The notes beneath the pieces were generated by a model. It saw nothing but the letters and a program-made list of their open reading frames with translations. It was not told the origin of the DNA and searched no databases. Position numbers and translations under genes: made by a program. From Amycolatopsis alkalitolerans (GTDB taxonomy: Bacteria; Actinomycetota; Actinomycetes; Mycobacteriales; Pseudonocardiaceae), in NCBI RefSeq assembly GCF_006152065.1, contig NZ_VDFW01000039.1:1-58314 (forward strand): DNA of 58,314 nucleotides, given 5' to 3'. The first letter of the stretch is position 1. The number at the start of each line of letters is the position of its first letter. Below are positions 17,405 through 26,375 of this stretch, piece by piece.

Positions 17405-17456
17405 TCACCGTGACGAGGCCGAAGTTGATCGTTCCGCGCCAGATCGCCCGTGCCAT
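17382..17456 (-). pseudogene. ku: Truncated ku (5' end only)
   Basis: A 24-codon frame starting ATG at 17456-17454 encodes MARAIWRGTINFGLVTV, the N-terminus of bacterial Ku, then seven unrelated residues and a stop. TAGGAGG at 17463-17469 is both the stop codon of the upstream ligase gene and the ribosome site for this frame, a perfect operon junction. Ku proteins normally continue with PVKLY-like sequence for about 250 more residues; none of that is present in any frame downstream. The break is between the Val at about 17408 and the next codon, and the cyclase gene begins at 17404. Bacterial Ku binds DNA ends for non-homologous end joining with a partner ligase. This copy cannot work. Confidence 0.75.
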
Positions 17457-17466
17457 CGCGGACCTC

Positions 17467-18417
17467 CTACTGTTCCCGCGTTACCTCGCCGGCCCGTTTG
17501 TCGTCGCGCAGGCCGGTGAACCGTGGATGCCGGAGCCTCCCGTCGGGTGTCCAGTCGGAGAACCGGACCTCCACGACCAGCTCCGGCTCCACCCAGGTGG
17601 GCCCCCGTTCCGGTACCGCCTCGGCGAACGGCGAGCTGGTACGGCGCCGCTCGCCGAGCACACCGGACAGTTCGCGCAGCGTCGCCTCGGTGTAGCCGGT
17701 GCCGACCTTGCCGGCGTAGCGCAGCTTCCCGTCTTCGTAGTAGCCCACCAGGAGGGCGCCGAAACCGCTGCGGGAACCGCCGGGCCTGGTGTACCCACCG
17801 ACCACGAACTCCTGATCCTTGACGCATTTGAACTTCAGCCAGTCCGGCGTGCGGCCCGGCCGGTAGGGGGCGTCGGCCCGTTTCGCGATCACGCCCTCCC
17901 AGCCGTGCGAGCACGCGTACCGGAAGTACCGCTCGCCTTCGGTGTCGCGGTGCCTCGAGTACCGCAGCGGGTCGGCCCAGTCAAAAGCCTTGTGCAGCAA
18001 CTGTTTCCGCTGCCGCAGCGGGAGCGGCCCGGCATCGGTGTGGCCGAACACGAGCAGGTCGAACAGGTAGTAGTAGACCCGCACGCCGGTCGCGTCGATG
18101 CGCGTGCGGTCGGTCAGGTGGATGCGGCGCTGGAGCTTCGCGAAGCTGGTCTGCGCCCCGTCGAACGCGACGATCTCGCCGTCGGCCACGAAATGCGTGC
18201 CGCCGTACTCCTCGAGCGCCTCGACGATCTCGGGATAGGAGTCGTTGACGATGTGGTGGTTGCGGGACCACAGCGTCGGCGTGCCGCCCGCGCGTGAGCA
18301 GATCGCGCGCACCCCGTCGAACTTGCGCTCGTACAGCCAGCCCTCACTGGAAAAGTGGCGCTGCGTCAGCGTCGCGAGCGTGGGCTCGCGCCAGCCGGGC
18401 TCGACTTCCATGATCAT
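17467..18417 (-). CDS. ATP-dependent DNA ligase (LigC/LigD ligase-domain type)
   Basis: 316 residues. Motif I is ERKFDGVRA (adenylated Lys32). Further motifs are FVADGEIVAF, YYYLFDLLVF, EGVIAKRADAPY (motif IV) and WLKFKC (motif V), followed by an OB-fold with LLVGYYEDGKLRYAGKVGTG and VEVRFSDWT. It has only the ligase domain, without the polymerase or nuclease parts of LigD. Its stop codon overlaps the RBS of a ku relic, so it was once cotranscribed with ku as an end-joining ligase. Start ATG at 18417; the Met at codon 3 is an alternative. Confidence 0.9.
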   Translation of the reverse strand: MIMEVEPGWREPTLATLTQRHFSSEGWLYERKFDGVRAICSRAGGTPTLWSRNHHIVNDSYPEIVEALEEYGGTHFVADGEIVAFDGAQTSFAKLQRRIHLTDRTRIDATGVRVYYYLFDLLVFGHTDAGPLPLRQRKQLLHKAFDWADPLRYSRHRDTEGERYFRYACSHGWEGVIAKRADAPYRPGRTPDWLKFKCVKDQEFVVGGYTRPGGSRSGFGALLVGYYEDGKLRYAGKVGTGYTEATLRELSGVLGERRRTSSPFAEAVPERGPTWVEPELVVEVRFSDWTPDGRLRHPRFTGLRDDKRAGEVTREQ

Positions 18418-18451
18418 CGGTTACCCCTGATCCCGCTGGTGAAACGCCCGG

Positions 18452-19252
18452 TCAGGGCGAGACCTCGTCCTGCTCGGTGAGGCCTTCGCGAAGCCGTTCG
18501 AGGGTTCTGGCGAGCAGCCGTGACACATGCATCTGGGACACGCCGATGCGTTCGGCGATCTGCGTCTGGGTCATGTTGTGCACGAACCGCAGCCCGAGGA
18601 TCTTCCGTTCCCGCTCCGGCAGTTCTCGGATCAGCGGCAGCAGCGCCTCGTGGTTCTCGACGCCTTCGAGCGCCGTGTCCTCCTCGCCGAGCGTGTCGCC
18701 GAGTGCCAGGTTCTCGATGTCACCGGACAGGACCTCGTCCAGCGACATCGAGTGGTAGGCGTTACCGGCTTCCAGCCCCGCGAGCAGGTCGTCCTGGCTG
18801 ATGTCCAGGTGCGCGGCGATCTCGCTCGGCGTCGGCGCCCGGCCGAGCCGCTGCGCGAGCCGGGTGTTCGCCGTCGAGATCGACAGGTGCAGCTCCTTGA
18901 GCCGGCGCGGTACGCGGACCAGCCAGCCGGTGTCCCGGAAATGCCGCCTGACCTCGCCCATCACCGTCGGTACCGCATAGGACAGGAAATCCGAGCCGTG
19001 GCCGGGGTCGAACCGGTCGACGGCATTGATGAGCCCGACCGTGGCGACCTGGACCAGATCCTCCTTCGCGACGCCCCGGCCCGAGAAACGTTGCGCGATG
19101 TGTTCGGCCAGCGGGAGATGCCCAGTCACCAGTTCGTCCCGTAACGCGGCCCGGCGTGGATCGTCTTCGTCGAGTGCGGCCAGCTCGTCGAAGAGCGGAG
19201 CCAGGTGCTCGTATTCGTTGGACGAAGTGGGCTCGGCTCGCGAGCCGGTCAC
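18452..19252 (-). CDS. sigF: RNA polymerase sigma factor, SigB/SigF/SigG subfamily
   Basis: 266 residues. Region 2 is LAEHIAQRFSGRGVAKEDLVQ, then VGLINAVDRFDPGHGSDFLSYA and VPTVMGEVRRHFRDTGW. Region 3 begins VPRRLKEL. Region 4 is RELPERERKILGLRFVHNMTQTQIAERIGVSQ in two blocks. This group controls stress response and sporulation in actinomycetes. GTG start at 19252 overlaps the stop of the upstream anti-sigma gene by 4 bases, the usual rsbW-sigF arrangement, so the pair is cotranscribed and probably partner-switching controlled. Confidence 0.9.
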   Translation of the reverse strand: MTGSRAEPTSSNEYEHLAPLFDELAALDEDDPRRAALRDELVTGHLPLAEHIAQRFSGRGVAKEDLVQVATVGLINAVDRFDPGHGSDFLSYAVPTVMGEVRRHFRDTGWLVRVPRRLKELHLSISTANTRLAQRLGRAPTPSEIAAHLDISQDDLLAGLEAGNAYHSMSLDEVLSGDIENLALGDTLGEEDTALEGVENHEALLPLIRELPERERKILGLRFVHNMTQTQIAERIGVSQMHVSRLLARTLERLREGLTEQDEVSP

Positions 19253-19686
19253 GCGCCCGCCCCTGGCGCGTCCACCACGACACGCCGTTTGGCGAGCTCG
19301 ATGTCGACCTGGTGGCCGAGCTGCCCGTCGCCGGTCACATGGGCTTCCACCGAGTCCGTGAGCGTGGTGAGCACGCGCCAGCCGAACGACTTCGTGCTGG
19401 GCGAATCCGCGCTCGCCGAATGCACCGTCCCGGTGAACCTGAGCTCGTCACCGGTCACCGTGAACAGGCACCGCATGGTGCTTCCCGGAACGGCCCTGGT
19501 GATCAACGTCGAACACGCTTCGTCGACCGCCAGCCGGAGGTCCGCGATGGCGTCGAGGTCGAAGTCCGCCCGGGTGGCGATGGTCGCGACCACGGACCGC
19601 ACGATCGGCAGTTGTGCCAGATCAGCGCCGAGCCGGAGCTCGATGTCGTTGGTCGTGCGCAGGGGCGGAGGCTGCCTGTCTGCCAC
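19249..19686 (-). CDS. rsbW: RsbW/UsfX-like anti-sigma factor
   Basis: 145 residues with a GHKL (HATPase_c) fold: IVRSVVATIATRADFDLDAI, then LRLAVDEACSTLITRA, and FGWRVLTTLTDSVEAHV near the end. It should bind and inhibit the sigma factor encoded directly downstream. The N-box of SpoIIAB/RsbW kinases (E-A-x-x-N) reads E-A-C-S-T here, so the Mg-ATP-binding Asn is replaced by Thr. GTG at 19686 has GAGGTG just upstream. No anti-anti-sigma gene is adjacent. Confidence 0.8.
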   Translation of the reverse strand: MADRQPPPLRTTNDIELRLGADLAQLPIVRSVVATIATRADFDLDAIADLRLAVDEACSTLITRAVPGSTMRCLFTVTGDELRFTGTVHSASADSPSTKSFGWRVLTTLTDSVEAHVTGDGQLGHQVDIELAKRRVVVDAPGAGA

Positions 19687-19902
19687 TTTCACCTCGCCGT
19701 GGTTGCTCGGATGCTGCTGCGCACAATTTTGCCCCGATCGAGCGGTTCCCGCCTGCCGCCGGTTCCTACGCGCGCCCGAGGACCGCTTCGTCCTCCTGCC
19801 GTGACGACGTGGTCTGCATGGCATCGGTCATACCCGGTGCGTCTACGAGCAAAACGTGCTGTTCGATGGGGGGATGGTGGTCGAGTTCTGCGTGTTCTCC
19901 CG

Positions 19903-20667
19903 ATGAGCTGGTGGCATGCGCTCGTCGTGCTGCTCGCCGGGATGTGGGCGGGCACGATCAACACGGTCGTCGGCTCCGGCACGCTCGTCACGTTCCCCGT
20001 ACTGGTCGCGCTCGGCTATCCGCCCGTGACGGCCACGACGTCGAACGCGCTCGGGCTCGCGCCGGGCACCATCAGCGGCGCCGTCGGCTACCGGGACGAG
20101 CTCAAGGGCCAGGCGCGCCGCCTGGCGCGGTACTCCGTCCCGTCCCTGCTCGGCGCCATCGGCGGCACGGCCCTGCTGCTGTTCTTGCCGCACAACGCGT
20201 TCGAGAAGGTCGTGCCCGTGCTCGTCGGGCTCGCGGTGGTGCTGGTGATCATCCAGCCGTGGGTGTCGTCCTGGGTGGCCAAGCGGCGCGATCGCTCCGA
20301 CACGATCGCCGGGCACGGCGGCCCGCTGCTGCTGGGCCTGATCTTCCTCGTCGGCGTCTACGGCGGGTACTTCACCGCGGCGCAGGGCGTCATGCTGATG
20401 GGGATCATGGGCATGCTGCTGACCGATTCGATGCAGCGGCTCAACGGCATCAAGAACGTGCTGGCGGCCGTGGTCAACGTCGTCGCCGGGGTGATCTACG
20501 CGTTCGTCGCGCCGATCAGCTGGCCGGTGGTCGGCCTGCTCGCGCTCGGGTCCACGCTCGGCGGGCAGCTCGGCGCCAGGATCGGCCGGCGCCTGCCGCC
20601 CGCCGTGCTGCGGGGCGTGATCGTGGTGATCGGGATCGCCGCGATCGTTCAGCTGCTCCTGCGGTAG
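19903..20667 (+). CDS. TauE/SafE-family sulfite/organosulfonate exporter-like permease
   Basis: 254 residues with 7-8 hydrophobic segments. AGTINTVVGSGTLVTFPVL near the N-terminus is the duplicated TauE motif, and GVYGGYFTAAQGVMLMGIMG is its second copy. This family exports sulfite, sulfoacetate or related anions. ATG at 19903 lacks a strong RBS. A 216-bp gap to the divergent rsbW holds both promoters. The 3' end overlaps the convergent aminotransferase gene by 19 bases. Confidence 0.85.
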   Translation: MSWWHALVVLLAGMWAGTINTVVGSGTLVTFPVLVALGYPPVTATTSNALGLAPGTISGAVGYRDELKGQARRLARYSVPSLLGAIGGTALLLFLPHNAFEKVVPVLVGLAVVLVIIQPWVSSWVAKRRDRSDTIAGHGGPLLLGLIFLVGVYGGYFTAAQGVMLMGIMGMLLTDSMQRLNGIKNVLAAVVNVVAGVIYAFVAPISWPVVGLLALGSTLGGQLGARIGRRLPPAVLRGVIVVIGIAAIVQLLLR

Positions 20668-21707
20668 CTGCGGGCCGCGTGCAGGAACAGGTCGTTCTCC
20701 TCGGGGTGGCTGACCGTGACGCGCACGCCGTCCGGCTGGAAGGCACGCACCACGACCTTGTTGGCCAGCGTGTGCTCGGAGAACTCGAACGCCTTGTCGC
20801 CCAGCGGCAGCCAGACGAAGTTCGCCTGCGAGTCGGGCACGTCGTAACCGGCGTCGATCAGTTCGGCCCGCACGCGATCCCGCTCCGCCACAAGGGTTTC
20901 GCAGCGGGCGAGCAGCTCGCTCTCGGCGTCGAGGCAGGCCATCGCGGCGATCTGCGCCAGCGAGTTGACGCTGAAGGGCACGTACACCTTCCGCAGCGCG
21001 TCGGCGACCTGCTTCGGCCCGGCGAAGTAGCCGACACGCAGCCCGGCCAGCCCGTAGGCCTTGGAGAACGTGCGCAGGACCGCGACGTTGTCCCGGGTGC
21101 GGACGTACTCGATCCCGTCCGGCACCTCCGGATCGCTGACGAACTCGCGGTAGGCCTCGTCCAGGACGACGAGCACGTCCGAAGGCACCTTGTCGAGGAA
21201 CGCGTCGAGCTCCGCGCGCCGGTTCGCGGTGCCCGTCGGATTGTTCGGGTTGCACACCATGACAACGCGCGTGCGCGGGGTGATCGCCTCGGCCATCGCG
21301 TCCAGATCGTGGGTGTGCGTCGCGTCCAGCGGTACCCGGATCGCGTTCGCGCACGCGATTCCGGCCGCGATCGGGTAGGTCTCGAACGACCGCCACGCGA
21401 ACACCACGTCGTCCCCCGGCGCGCACATCGCATGCATCAGCTGATGACACAGCGCGACCGAACCGCAGCCGACGGCGATCTGCTCCTTCGGCAGGTCCAG
21501 CTTGTCCGCGAGGCGGGCCGCGAGCTTGCCGACGGTCGGGTCCGGATAGCGGTTGAGGTCCGTGGTGGCCTCGGCGATCGCACGCGCGACGCTGGGCAGC
21601 GGTCCGCCCGGGGTCTCGTTGCTGGAGAGCTTGATCGCGCCGGGCACGGTCCTTCCCGCGACGTAGTCCGGTAGTGATTCGAGGTCGACGCGGGGCTGGA
21701 CGGGCAT
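20649..21707 (-). CDS. Histidinol-phosphate/aromatic aminotransferase (PLP fold type I)
   Basis: 352 residues. Motifs are KLSSNETPGGPLPSV near the start, VMVCNPNNPTGT (PLP-ring contacts), VVLDEAYREF, and the PLP-Lys loop RTFSKAYGLAGLRVGY. Actinobacteria often have a HisC paralogue (Pat/HisC2) that makes aromatic amino acids. It is not in a his operon here, so the aromatic transaminase role is more likely. ATG start at 21707 is preceded by AAGGAGCAC. Confidence 0.85.
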   Translation of the reverse strand: MPVQPRVDLESLPDYVAGRTVPGAIKLSSNETPGGPLPSVARAIAEATTDLNRYPDPTVGKLAARLADKLDLPKEQIAVGCGSVALCHQLMHAMCAPGDDVVFAWRSFETYPIAAGIACANAIRVPLDATHTHDLDAMAEAITPRTRVVMVCNPNNPTGTANRRAELDAFLDKVPSDVLVVLDEAYREFVSDPEVPDGIEYVRTRDNVAVLRTFSKAYGLAGLRVGYFAGPKQVADALRKVYVPFSVNSLAQIAAMACLDAESELLARCETLVAERDRVRAELIDAGYDVPDSQANFVWLPLGDKAFEFSEHTLANKVVVRAFQPDGVRVTVSHPEENDLFLHAARSYRRSS

Positions 21708-21812
21708 TACTGTGCTCCTTCTGGGCGAAAAGCTGCTGCTGTCACGGTAACCCGTGGCCTCGGCGGGAGTTCATGTTGACTTCTGTTCACTCCGAGGTGG
21801 TTGAGTAGTGAG

Positions 21813-22439
21813 ATGACGCAGACGCACACCGAACACTACGAGCGCGAAGATGGCCGCGCGATCGAGCTGACCTATGCCGAACCCGAGAACGTCGTGCGAG
21901 GCGGTCTCGTCGTGCTTCACGAAGCCGAGGGCATCACGGACGGTGTGCGCCTGCTCGTCGCGAGTCTCGCCACCGAGGGCTGGCTCGCGGTGGCGCCGCA
22001 TCTGAAGGGCGATCCGGCGCGCGAGGACGTGCTGGCGGCGACGGACCTCACCCTGGCCTGGCTGGTCGAGCACGGGGTCGAGGCGGATCTGCTCGGCGTC
22101 GTCGGCTTCGACCTCGGCGGCACGGCGGCGCTCGTCGTCGCTTCGAACCGCAAGCTCGGCGCCGCGGTCAGCGTCGGCGGGCAGAACGGCGGCGAACTGC
22201 CCGCACTGCTGGAGATCGCGGGCAAGCTGACCAGCCCGTGGCTCGGCATCTACGGCGACGCGGGTGACGAACTGGGCGCGTCGGAGGTCGAGCAGCTGCG
22301 GGAAGCGGCGGCGGCCTCGGGCTCGGTCAGCAACGTGGTCCGCTACCCGGGCGCGAACCATCGCTTCGACGCGGATCCGCAGGCCGCGGTGGAAGCCTGG
22401 CAGCGCACCTTGAGCTGGTTCGACGCGCACCTGCGCTGA
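21813..22439 (+). CDS. Dienelactone hydrolase family protein with atypical nucleophile motif
   Basis: 208 residues of alpha/beta hydrolase fold in DLH arrangement: GGLVVLHEAEGITD with the oxyanion region, GWLAVAPHLKGD, and the elbow VVGFDLGGTAALV. The acid and base regions are YGDAGDELG and GANHRFD. In classical dienelactone hydrolases the elbow reads G-x-C-x-G-G; here Asp replaces Cys. That would change the chemistry to an Asp nucleophile or abolish hydrolysis. ATG at 21813 is preceded by GAGTAGTGAG. The gap to acetoacetyl-CoA synthetase is 15 bases, so the two are likely cotranscribed. Confidence 0.8.
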   Translation: MTQTHTEHYEREDGRAIELTYAEPENVVRGGLVVLHEAEGITDGVRLLVASLATEGWLAVAPHLKGDPAREDVLAATDLTLAWLVEHGVEADLLGVVGFDLGGTAALVVASNRKLGAAVSVGGQNGGELPALLEIAGKLTSPWLGIYGDAGDELGASEVEQLREAAAASGSVSNVVRYPGANHRFDADPQAAVEAWQRTLSWFDAHLR

Positions 22440-22454
22440 CCGTAAAGTCAGCTC

Positions 22455-24440
22455 GTGACCAACGGTGCTGACATCCCCGAAGTCCTCTGGCGGCCGTCTC
22501 CGGAACAGGTCGCCGGGAGCAGGATCCAAGCGTTCCGGGAGTGGTTGCGCGAGCGAAGCGGCGTGCGCCTCGACGGCTACGACGAGCTGTGGCGGTACTC
22601 GGTCACCGATCTCGCCGGATTCTGGGGCGGGCTGGCCGAGTTTCTCGGCGTGCGGTGGCATGAGCAACCGGGGGCGGTGCTCACCGACGAGAGAATGCCG
22701 GGTGCCGAGTGGTTCCCGGGCAGCACGCTGAACTACGCCGAGCACGCGCTGTCGCCCGGCGTCGCGGGAGCGTCGAAAGCGGACGCCGAGCTGGCGGTGA
22801 TCTTCCGCCGTGAGGACGGCGTCGAGGCTTCGCTGACGTACGGCGAGCTGCGGAGCCAGGTCGGCGCCGCGCGCGCCGCGCTCGTCGAACTCGGTGTGGG
22901 CAAAGGGGATCGCGTCGTCGCGCTCGCGCCGAACTGCCCGCAGACGCTCGTCGCGTTCCTCGCCACGGCGAGCCTCGGGGCGGTCTGGTCCTCGTGTTCG
23001 CCGGATTTCGGGGTCCGCGCGGTGGCCGACCGGTTCGCCCAGATCGAGCCGAAAGTGCTCATCGCCGTCAACGGGTACGTCTACAATGGACGGTCGTTCG
23101 ACGTGCGGCCGACGGTGAACCAGTTGCGCGACGGGATCCCGTCTGTGGCCGCGACCGTGCTGGTCGGCTACGCCGGCGGCGGGACGCTGGACGGCACGTT
23201 CGACTGGGACGCGCTGCTGGCGAAACACGCCGGCGCCGCGCCCGCGTTCGAGCCGGTGCCGTTTGACCATCCGCTGTGGGTGCTCTACTCGTCGGGCACC
23301 ACTGGCCTGCCGAAGGGCATCGTCCACGGGCACGGCGGCATCGTCCTCGAGCATCTGAAAGCGCTTGCGATGCAGGCGGACCTCGGCCAGGGCGACCGGT
23401 TCTTCTGGTTCACCACGACCGGCTGGATGATGTGGAACTTCCTGATCGCCGGCCTGCTGGTGGGCACGACGATCGTGCTGTTCGACGGCAGTCCCGGGCA
23501 TCCGGACCTCGGCACGCTGTGGCGGCTGGCCGATGAGGTCAAGATCACGTACTTCGGCACGTCCGCGCCGTTCATCCAGGGCTGCCTCAAGGCGCGCCTG
23601 GAGCCCGCCGCCTCGTATGACCTGTCTTCGCTGCGCGCGATCGGGTCCACGGGTGCGCCGCTGAGTGTCGAAGGGTTCCGGTGGATCGCCGGCAAGATCG
23701 GCAAGGACGTGCAGATCTGCTCGGTCTCCGGGGGCACCGACCTGTGCGCCGCGTTCGTCGGCGCCGCCCCGGACGTGCCGGTCTGGCTCGGGGAACTCTC
23801 GTGCCGGGCGCTCGGCGCGGCGGTCGCGTCGTTCGACGACGACGGGCACGAGGTCGTCGAGGAGGTCGGTGAGCTCGTCGTCACCCGGCCGATGCCGTCG
23901 ATGCCGGTGTTCTTCTGGAGCGACCCGGACGGCACGCGCCTGCGGGAGGCGTACTTCGACTACTACCCGGGTATCTGGCGGCACGGCGACTGGATCCGGA
24001 TCACCGAGCGCGGCTCCGCGGTGATCTACGGGCGCAGCGACTCGACGCTCAACCGGGGCGGCGTCCGGATGGGCACGGCCGAGTTCTACCGGGTCGTCGA
24101 AGGGTTCGACGAGATTTCCGACTCGTTGGTGATCGATACGACGAGTGCGGGGAATACCGATGGTGAGCTGCTGTGTTTCGTGGTGATGGCGCCCGGGTCG
24201 AGCCTGGCCGGTGTCGAGCCGGAGTTGCGCAAGGCGCTGCGGGCGGAGCTGTCGCCGCGCCACGTGCCTGATCGGTTCGTCGAGGTGGCTGCGGTACCGA
24301 GGACGCTCAACGGTAAGAAGTGTGAGGTCCCGGTCAAGAAGATCCTGGCCGGGATGGCGCTGGACCGGGCGGTGAGCCGGGACGCGCTGGCCAACCCGGA
24401 GGCGTTGCAGCCGTTCATCGAGCTGGCCGGGGGGAGATAA
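22455..24440 (+). CDS. Acetoacetyl-CoA synthetase
   Basis: 661 residues, full length for the acetoacetate-CoA ligase family. ANL-superfamily P-loop YSSGTTGLPKGIVHGHGG, then WFTTTGWMMWNFLIAGLLVG and YGRSDSTLNRGGVRMG, and the C-terminal catalytic Lys in LNGKKCEVPVKK. It activates acetoacetate to acetoacetyl-CoA with ATP in the cytosol, feeding ketone-body or polyketide/isoprenoid metabolism. GTG start at 22455. The adjacent DLH gene may share the operon. Confidence 0.9.
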   Translation: MTNGADIPEVLWRPSPEQVAGSRIQAFREWLRERSGVRLDGYDELWRYSVTDLAGFWGGLAEFLGVRWHEQPGAVLTDERMPGAEWFPGSTLNYAEHALSPGVAGASKADAELAVIFRREDGVEASLTYGELRSQVGAARAALVELGVGKGDRVVALAPNCPQTLVAFLATASLGAVWSSCSPDFGVRAVADRFAQIEPKVLIAVNGYVYNGRSFDVRPTVNQLRDGIPSVAATVLVGYAGGGTLDGTFDWDALLAKHAGAAPAFEPVPFDHPLWVLYSSGTTGLPKGIVHGHGGIVLEHLKALAMQADLGQGDRFFWFTTTGWMMWNFLIAGLLVGTTIVLFDGSPGHPDLGTLWRLADEVKITYFGTSAPFIQGCLKARLEPAASYDLSSLRAIGSTGAPLSVEGFRWIAGKIGKDVQICSVSGGTDLCAAFVGAAPDVPVWLGELSCRALGAAVASFDDDGHEVVEEVGELVVTRPMPSMPVFFWSDPDGTRLREAYFDYYPGIWRHGDWIRITERGSAVIYGRSDSTLNRGGVRMGTAEFYRVVEGFDEISDSLVIDTTSAGNTDGELLCFVVMAPGSSLAGVEPELRKALRAELSPRHVPDRFVEVAAVPRTLNGKKCEVPVKKILAGMALDRAVSRDALANPEALQPFIELAGGR

Positions 24441-24455
24441 GCAGAAGGAGCGGGC

Positions 24456-26180
24456 TTGGTGGGGAGGTCGTTGACCGGGGAAGCGCATCCCGCGCTGTGG
24501 CGCCTTACGGGGGCGGCGTCGGTGGCGGCGATCACCTGGACCACGAGGGTGGTCGGGTTCGTCGCGGTGCTGGCGGTGGTGTTGCCGGCCGGGCGGCGGG
24601 GGATGCGCGGGCGGATCGTGGAGTGGCTCGAACTGCCGCAGGAGGCGACCACAGCCGCCGCGGCCGTCGTGCTGGTGACGGGGGTGCTGCTGATCCTGCT
24701 CGCCTCGGGGTTGCGGCGGCGCAAGCGGCGGGCCTGGCAGCTGGCGCTCGCGGCGAGCGTGCTGCTGGCGTGCGCGCACCTGGGGCTCAATCACGTCTTC
24801 GGGGCTGGGCTGGTGTCGGTCGCGCTGGCGGTGGTGTTGTTGTTGAACCGGCGGTACTTCATCGCGCTGCCGGATCCGGTGACCGGCCGGTGGCGCGCCG
24901 CGCGGGTGTTCCTGCAGCTCGTGCTGGCCGGCCTGGTGATCAACTTCGCACTGCTGTCGTTCGCGCCGCGCAGCTTCCTCGAGCCGCTGGACTGGCGGAG
25001 CCGGCTCGCGGACGCGGCGCTGTCGCTGATCGGGATCAGCGGTCCGGCGGTGTTCCACGTCCTGTGGCTGGACGATCTGACCACGGCGGTCGGTCTGCTG
25101 TTCGGGCTCGGTGCGGTGCTGGTCGCGGCGTACTTCCTGCTGCGATCGGCCGAGCCGGCGCCGCACCTGTCGGACGAGGAGCGGGCGCACCTGCGCGAGC
25201 TGCTGGATCAGCATGGCCAGCGGGACTCCTTGGGCTACTTCGCGTTGCGCGACGACAAGTTCGTGGTGTTCTCGAAGACCGGCAAGGCGGCGGTGACCTA
25301 CCGGGTGATCGTCGGCGCCGCAGTCGCTTCGGCCGACCCGCTGGGCGACAGCGAAGCCTGGCCGGGCGCGATCGAGGAGTTCCTCGAGGTGTGCCGGCGG
25401 CACGGCTGGGTCCCGGCGGCGATGGGCTGCTCGGAGCTGGGGGCGACGGTGTGGGCGCGGTACGACCTGGACGTCCTGGAAATCGGCGACGAGGCGGTCG
25501 TGGACACGTCCACGTTCACCCTCGACGGCCGGGCCATGCGCGGGGTGCGGCAGGCGGTGTCGCGGACCAAGCGGGCCGGGTACGAGGTGCGCGTGCGGCG
25601 GGCGGAGGAGTTGCGTGCGGGCGAGCTGGCCGAACTGGAGGCGCTCGCGGCGAACTGGCGCGGCAGCGCGACCGAGCGGGGCTTCTCGATGGCGCTGGGA
25701 CGGATGGGGGGCCCGGGCTCGGTGCTGGTGACGGCCGAGCAGGACGGGCGGACGAGGGGCTTGCTGCAGTTCGTGCCGTGGGGGGTGGACGGGCTGTCGC
25801 TGGACGTGATGAGGCGGGACCGGGCCGCGGACAACGGGGTCAACGAGCTGATGATCTCGGAGCTGCTGGTGCGGGCCCGGGAGCACGAGGTCAGATACGT
25901 CTCGCTGAACTTCGCCGCGTTCCGGAAGCTGCTGGAAGAGGGCCGGCGCATCGGGGCAGGCCCGGTCGCGCGCGTGTCCGCGAAGGTGCTGAGCCTGGCG
26001 TCGCACTGGATCCAGATCGAGACGCTGTACCGGTTCAACGCCAAGTTCCAGCCGAACTGGGTGCCGAGGTTCCTGGTGTATCCCGGGGTGCGGGAGCTGC
26101 CGCGGGTCGGGGTGGCGGTCTTCGAGGCAGAGGGCCTCGGCGGGCGTTCGCGCTGGCTGATGCGGATGCTGCAGCGGTGA
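24456..26180 (+). CDS. DUF2156 phosphatidylglycerol lysyltransferase-like membrane protein
   Basis: 574 residues. About six membrane segments cover residues 15-225. A cytoplasmic GNAT-like DUF2156 domain follows (about 250-560) with the blocks LGYFALRDDKFVVFSKTGKA, VSRTKRAGYEV, RGLLQFVPWGVDGLSLDVMR and ETLYRFNAKFQPNWVPRFLV. This is the arrangement of LysX/MprF-type proteins, which transfer an aminoacyl group to lipid headgroups. No tRNA synthetase domain is attached. Start TTG at 24456 with AGAAGGAG upstream, or GTG at 24459. It is the last chromosomal gene before the tRNA pair. Confidence 0.8.
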   Translation: MVGRSLTGEAHPALWRLTGAASVAAITWTTRVVGFVAVLAVVLPAGRRGMRGRIVEWLELPQEATTAAAAVVLVTGVLLILLASGLRRRKRRAWQLALAASVLLACAHLGLNHVFGAGLVSVALAVVLLLNRRYFIALPDPVTGRWRAARVFLQLVLAGLVINFALLSFAPRSFLEPLDWRSRLADAALSLIGISGPAVFHVLWLDDLTTAVGLLFGLGAVLVAAYFLLRSAEPAPHLSDEERAHLRELLDQHGQRDSLGYFALRDDKFVVFSKTGKAAVTYRVIVGAAVASADPLGDSEAWPGAIEEFLEVCRRHGWVPAAMGCSELGATVWARYDLDVLEIGDEAVVDTSTFTLDGRAMRGVRQAVSRTKRAGYEVRVRRAEELRAGELAELEALAANWRGSATERGFSMALGRMGGPGSVLVTAEQDGRTRGLLQFVPWGVDGLSLDVMRRDRAADNGVNELMISELLVRAREHEVRYVSLNFAAFRKLLEEGRRIGAGPVARVSAKVLSLASHWIQIETLYRFNAKFQPNWVPRFLVYPGVRELPRVGVAVFEAEGLGGRSRWLMRMLQR

Positions 26181-26243
26181 GGGGCCCCGTTGCCGGGGGA
26201 TTTCGGGGCTGTGTACGCTTGCTGGGCAGTGGTCGTTGATCCG

Positions 26244-26333
26244 GGAGGCTTCGCCTAGTCTGGTCTATGGCGCCGCACTGCTAATGCGGTTGGGGGTAAC
26301 CCCCCCTCCCGGGTTCAAATCCCGGAGCCTCCG
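26244..26333 (+). tRNA. tRNA-Ser(GCT)
   Basis: 90 nt with a long variable arm. Acceptor arms GGAGGCT (26244-26250) and AGCCTCC (26326-26332) pair fully, with discriminator G26333. The anticodon loop CTGCTAA gives GCT at 26280-26282. The T-arm contains GGGTTCAAATCCC. CCA is not encoded. Confidence 0.95.
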
Positions 26334-26375
26334 CTCAGCGCCGGTACGCCGGATGCTAAGTTGATAACTGAACAA

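Noticed and set aside
21771..26006. 1411-residue open frame on the minus strand
   Set aside because: It is a GC-bias shadow opposite three well-supported genes (DLH, acetoacetyl-CoA synthetase, DUF2156) and its product is a low-complexity Arg/Pro/His string.
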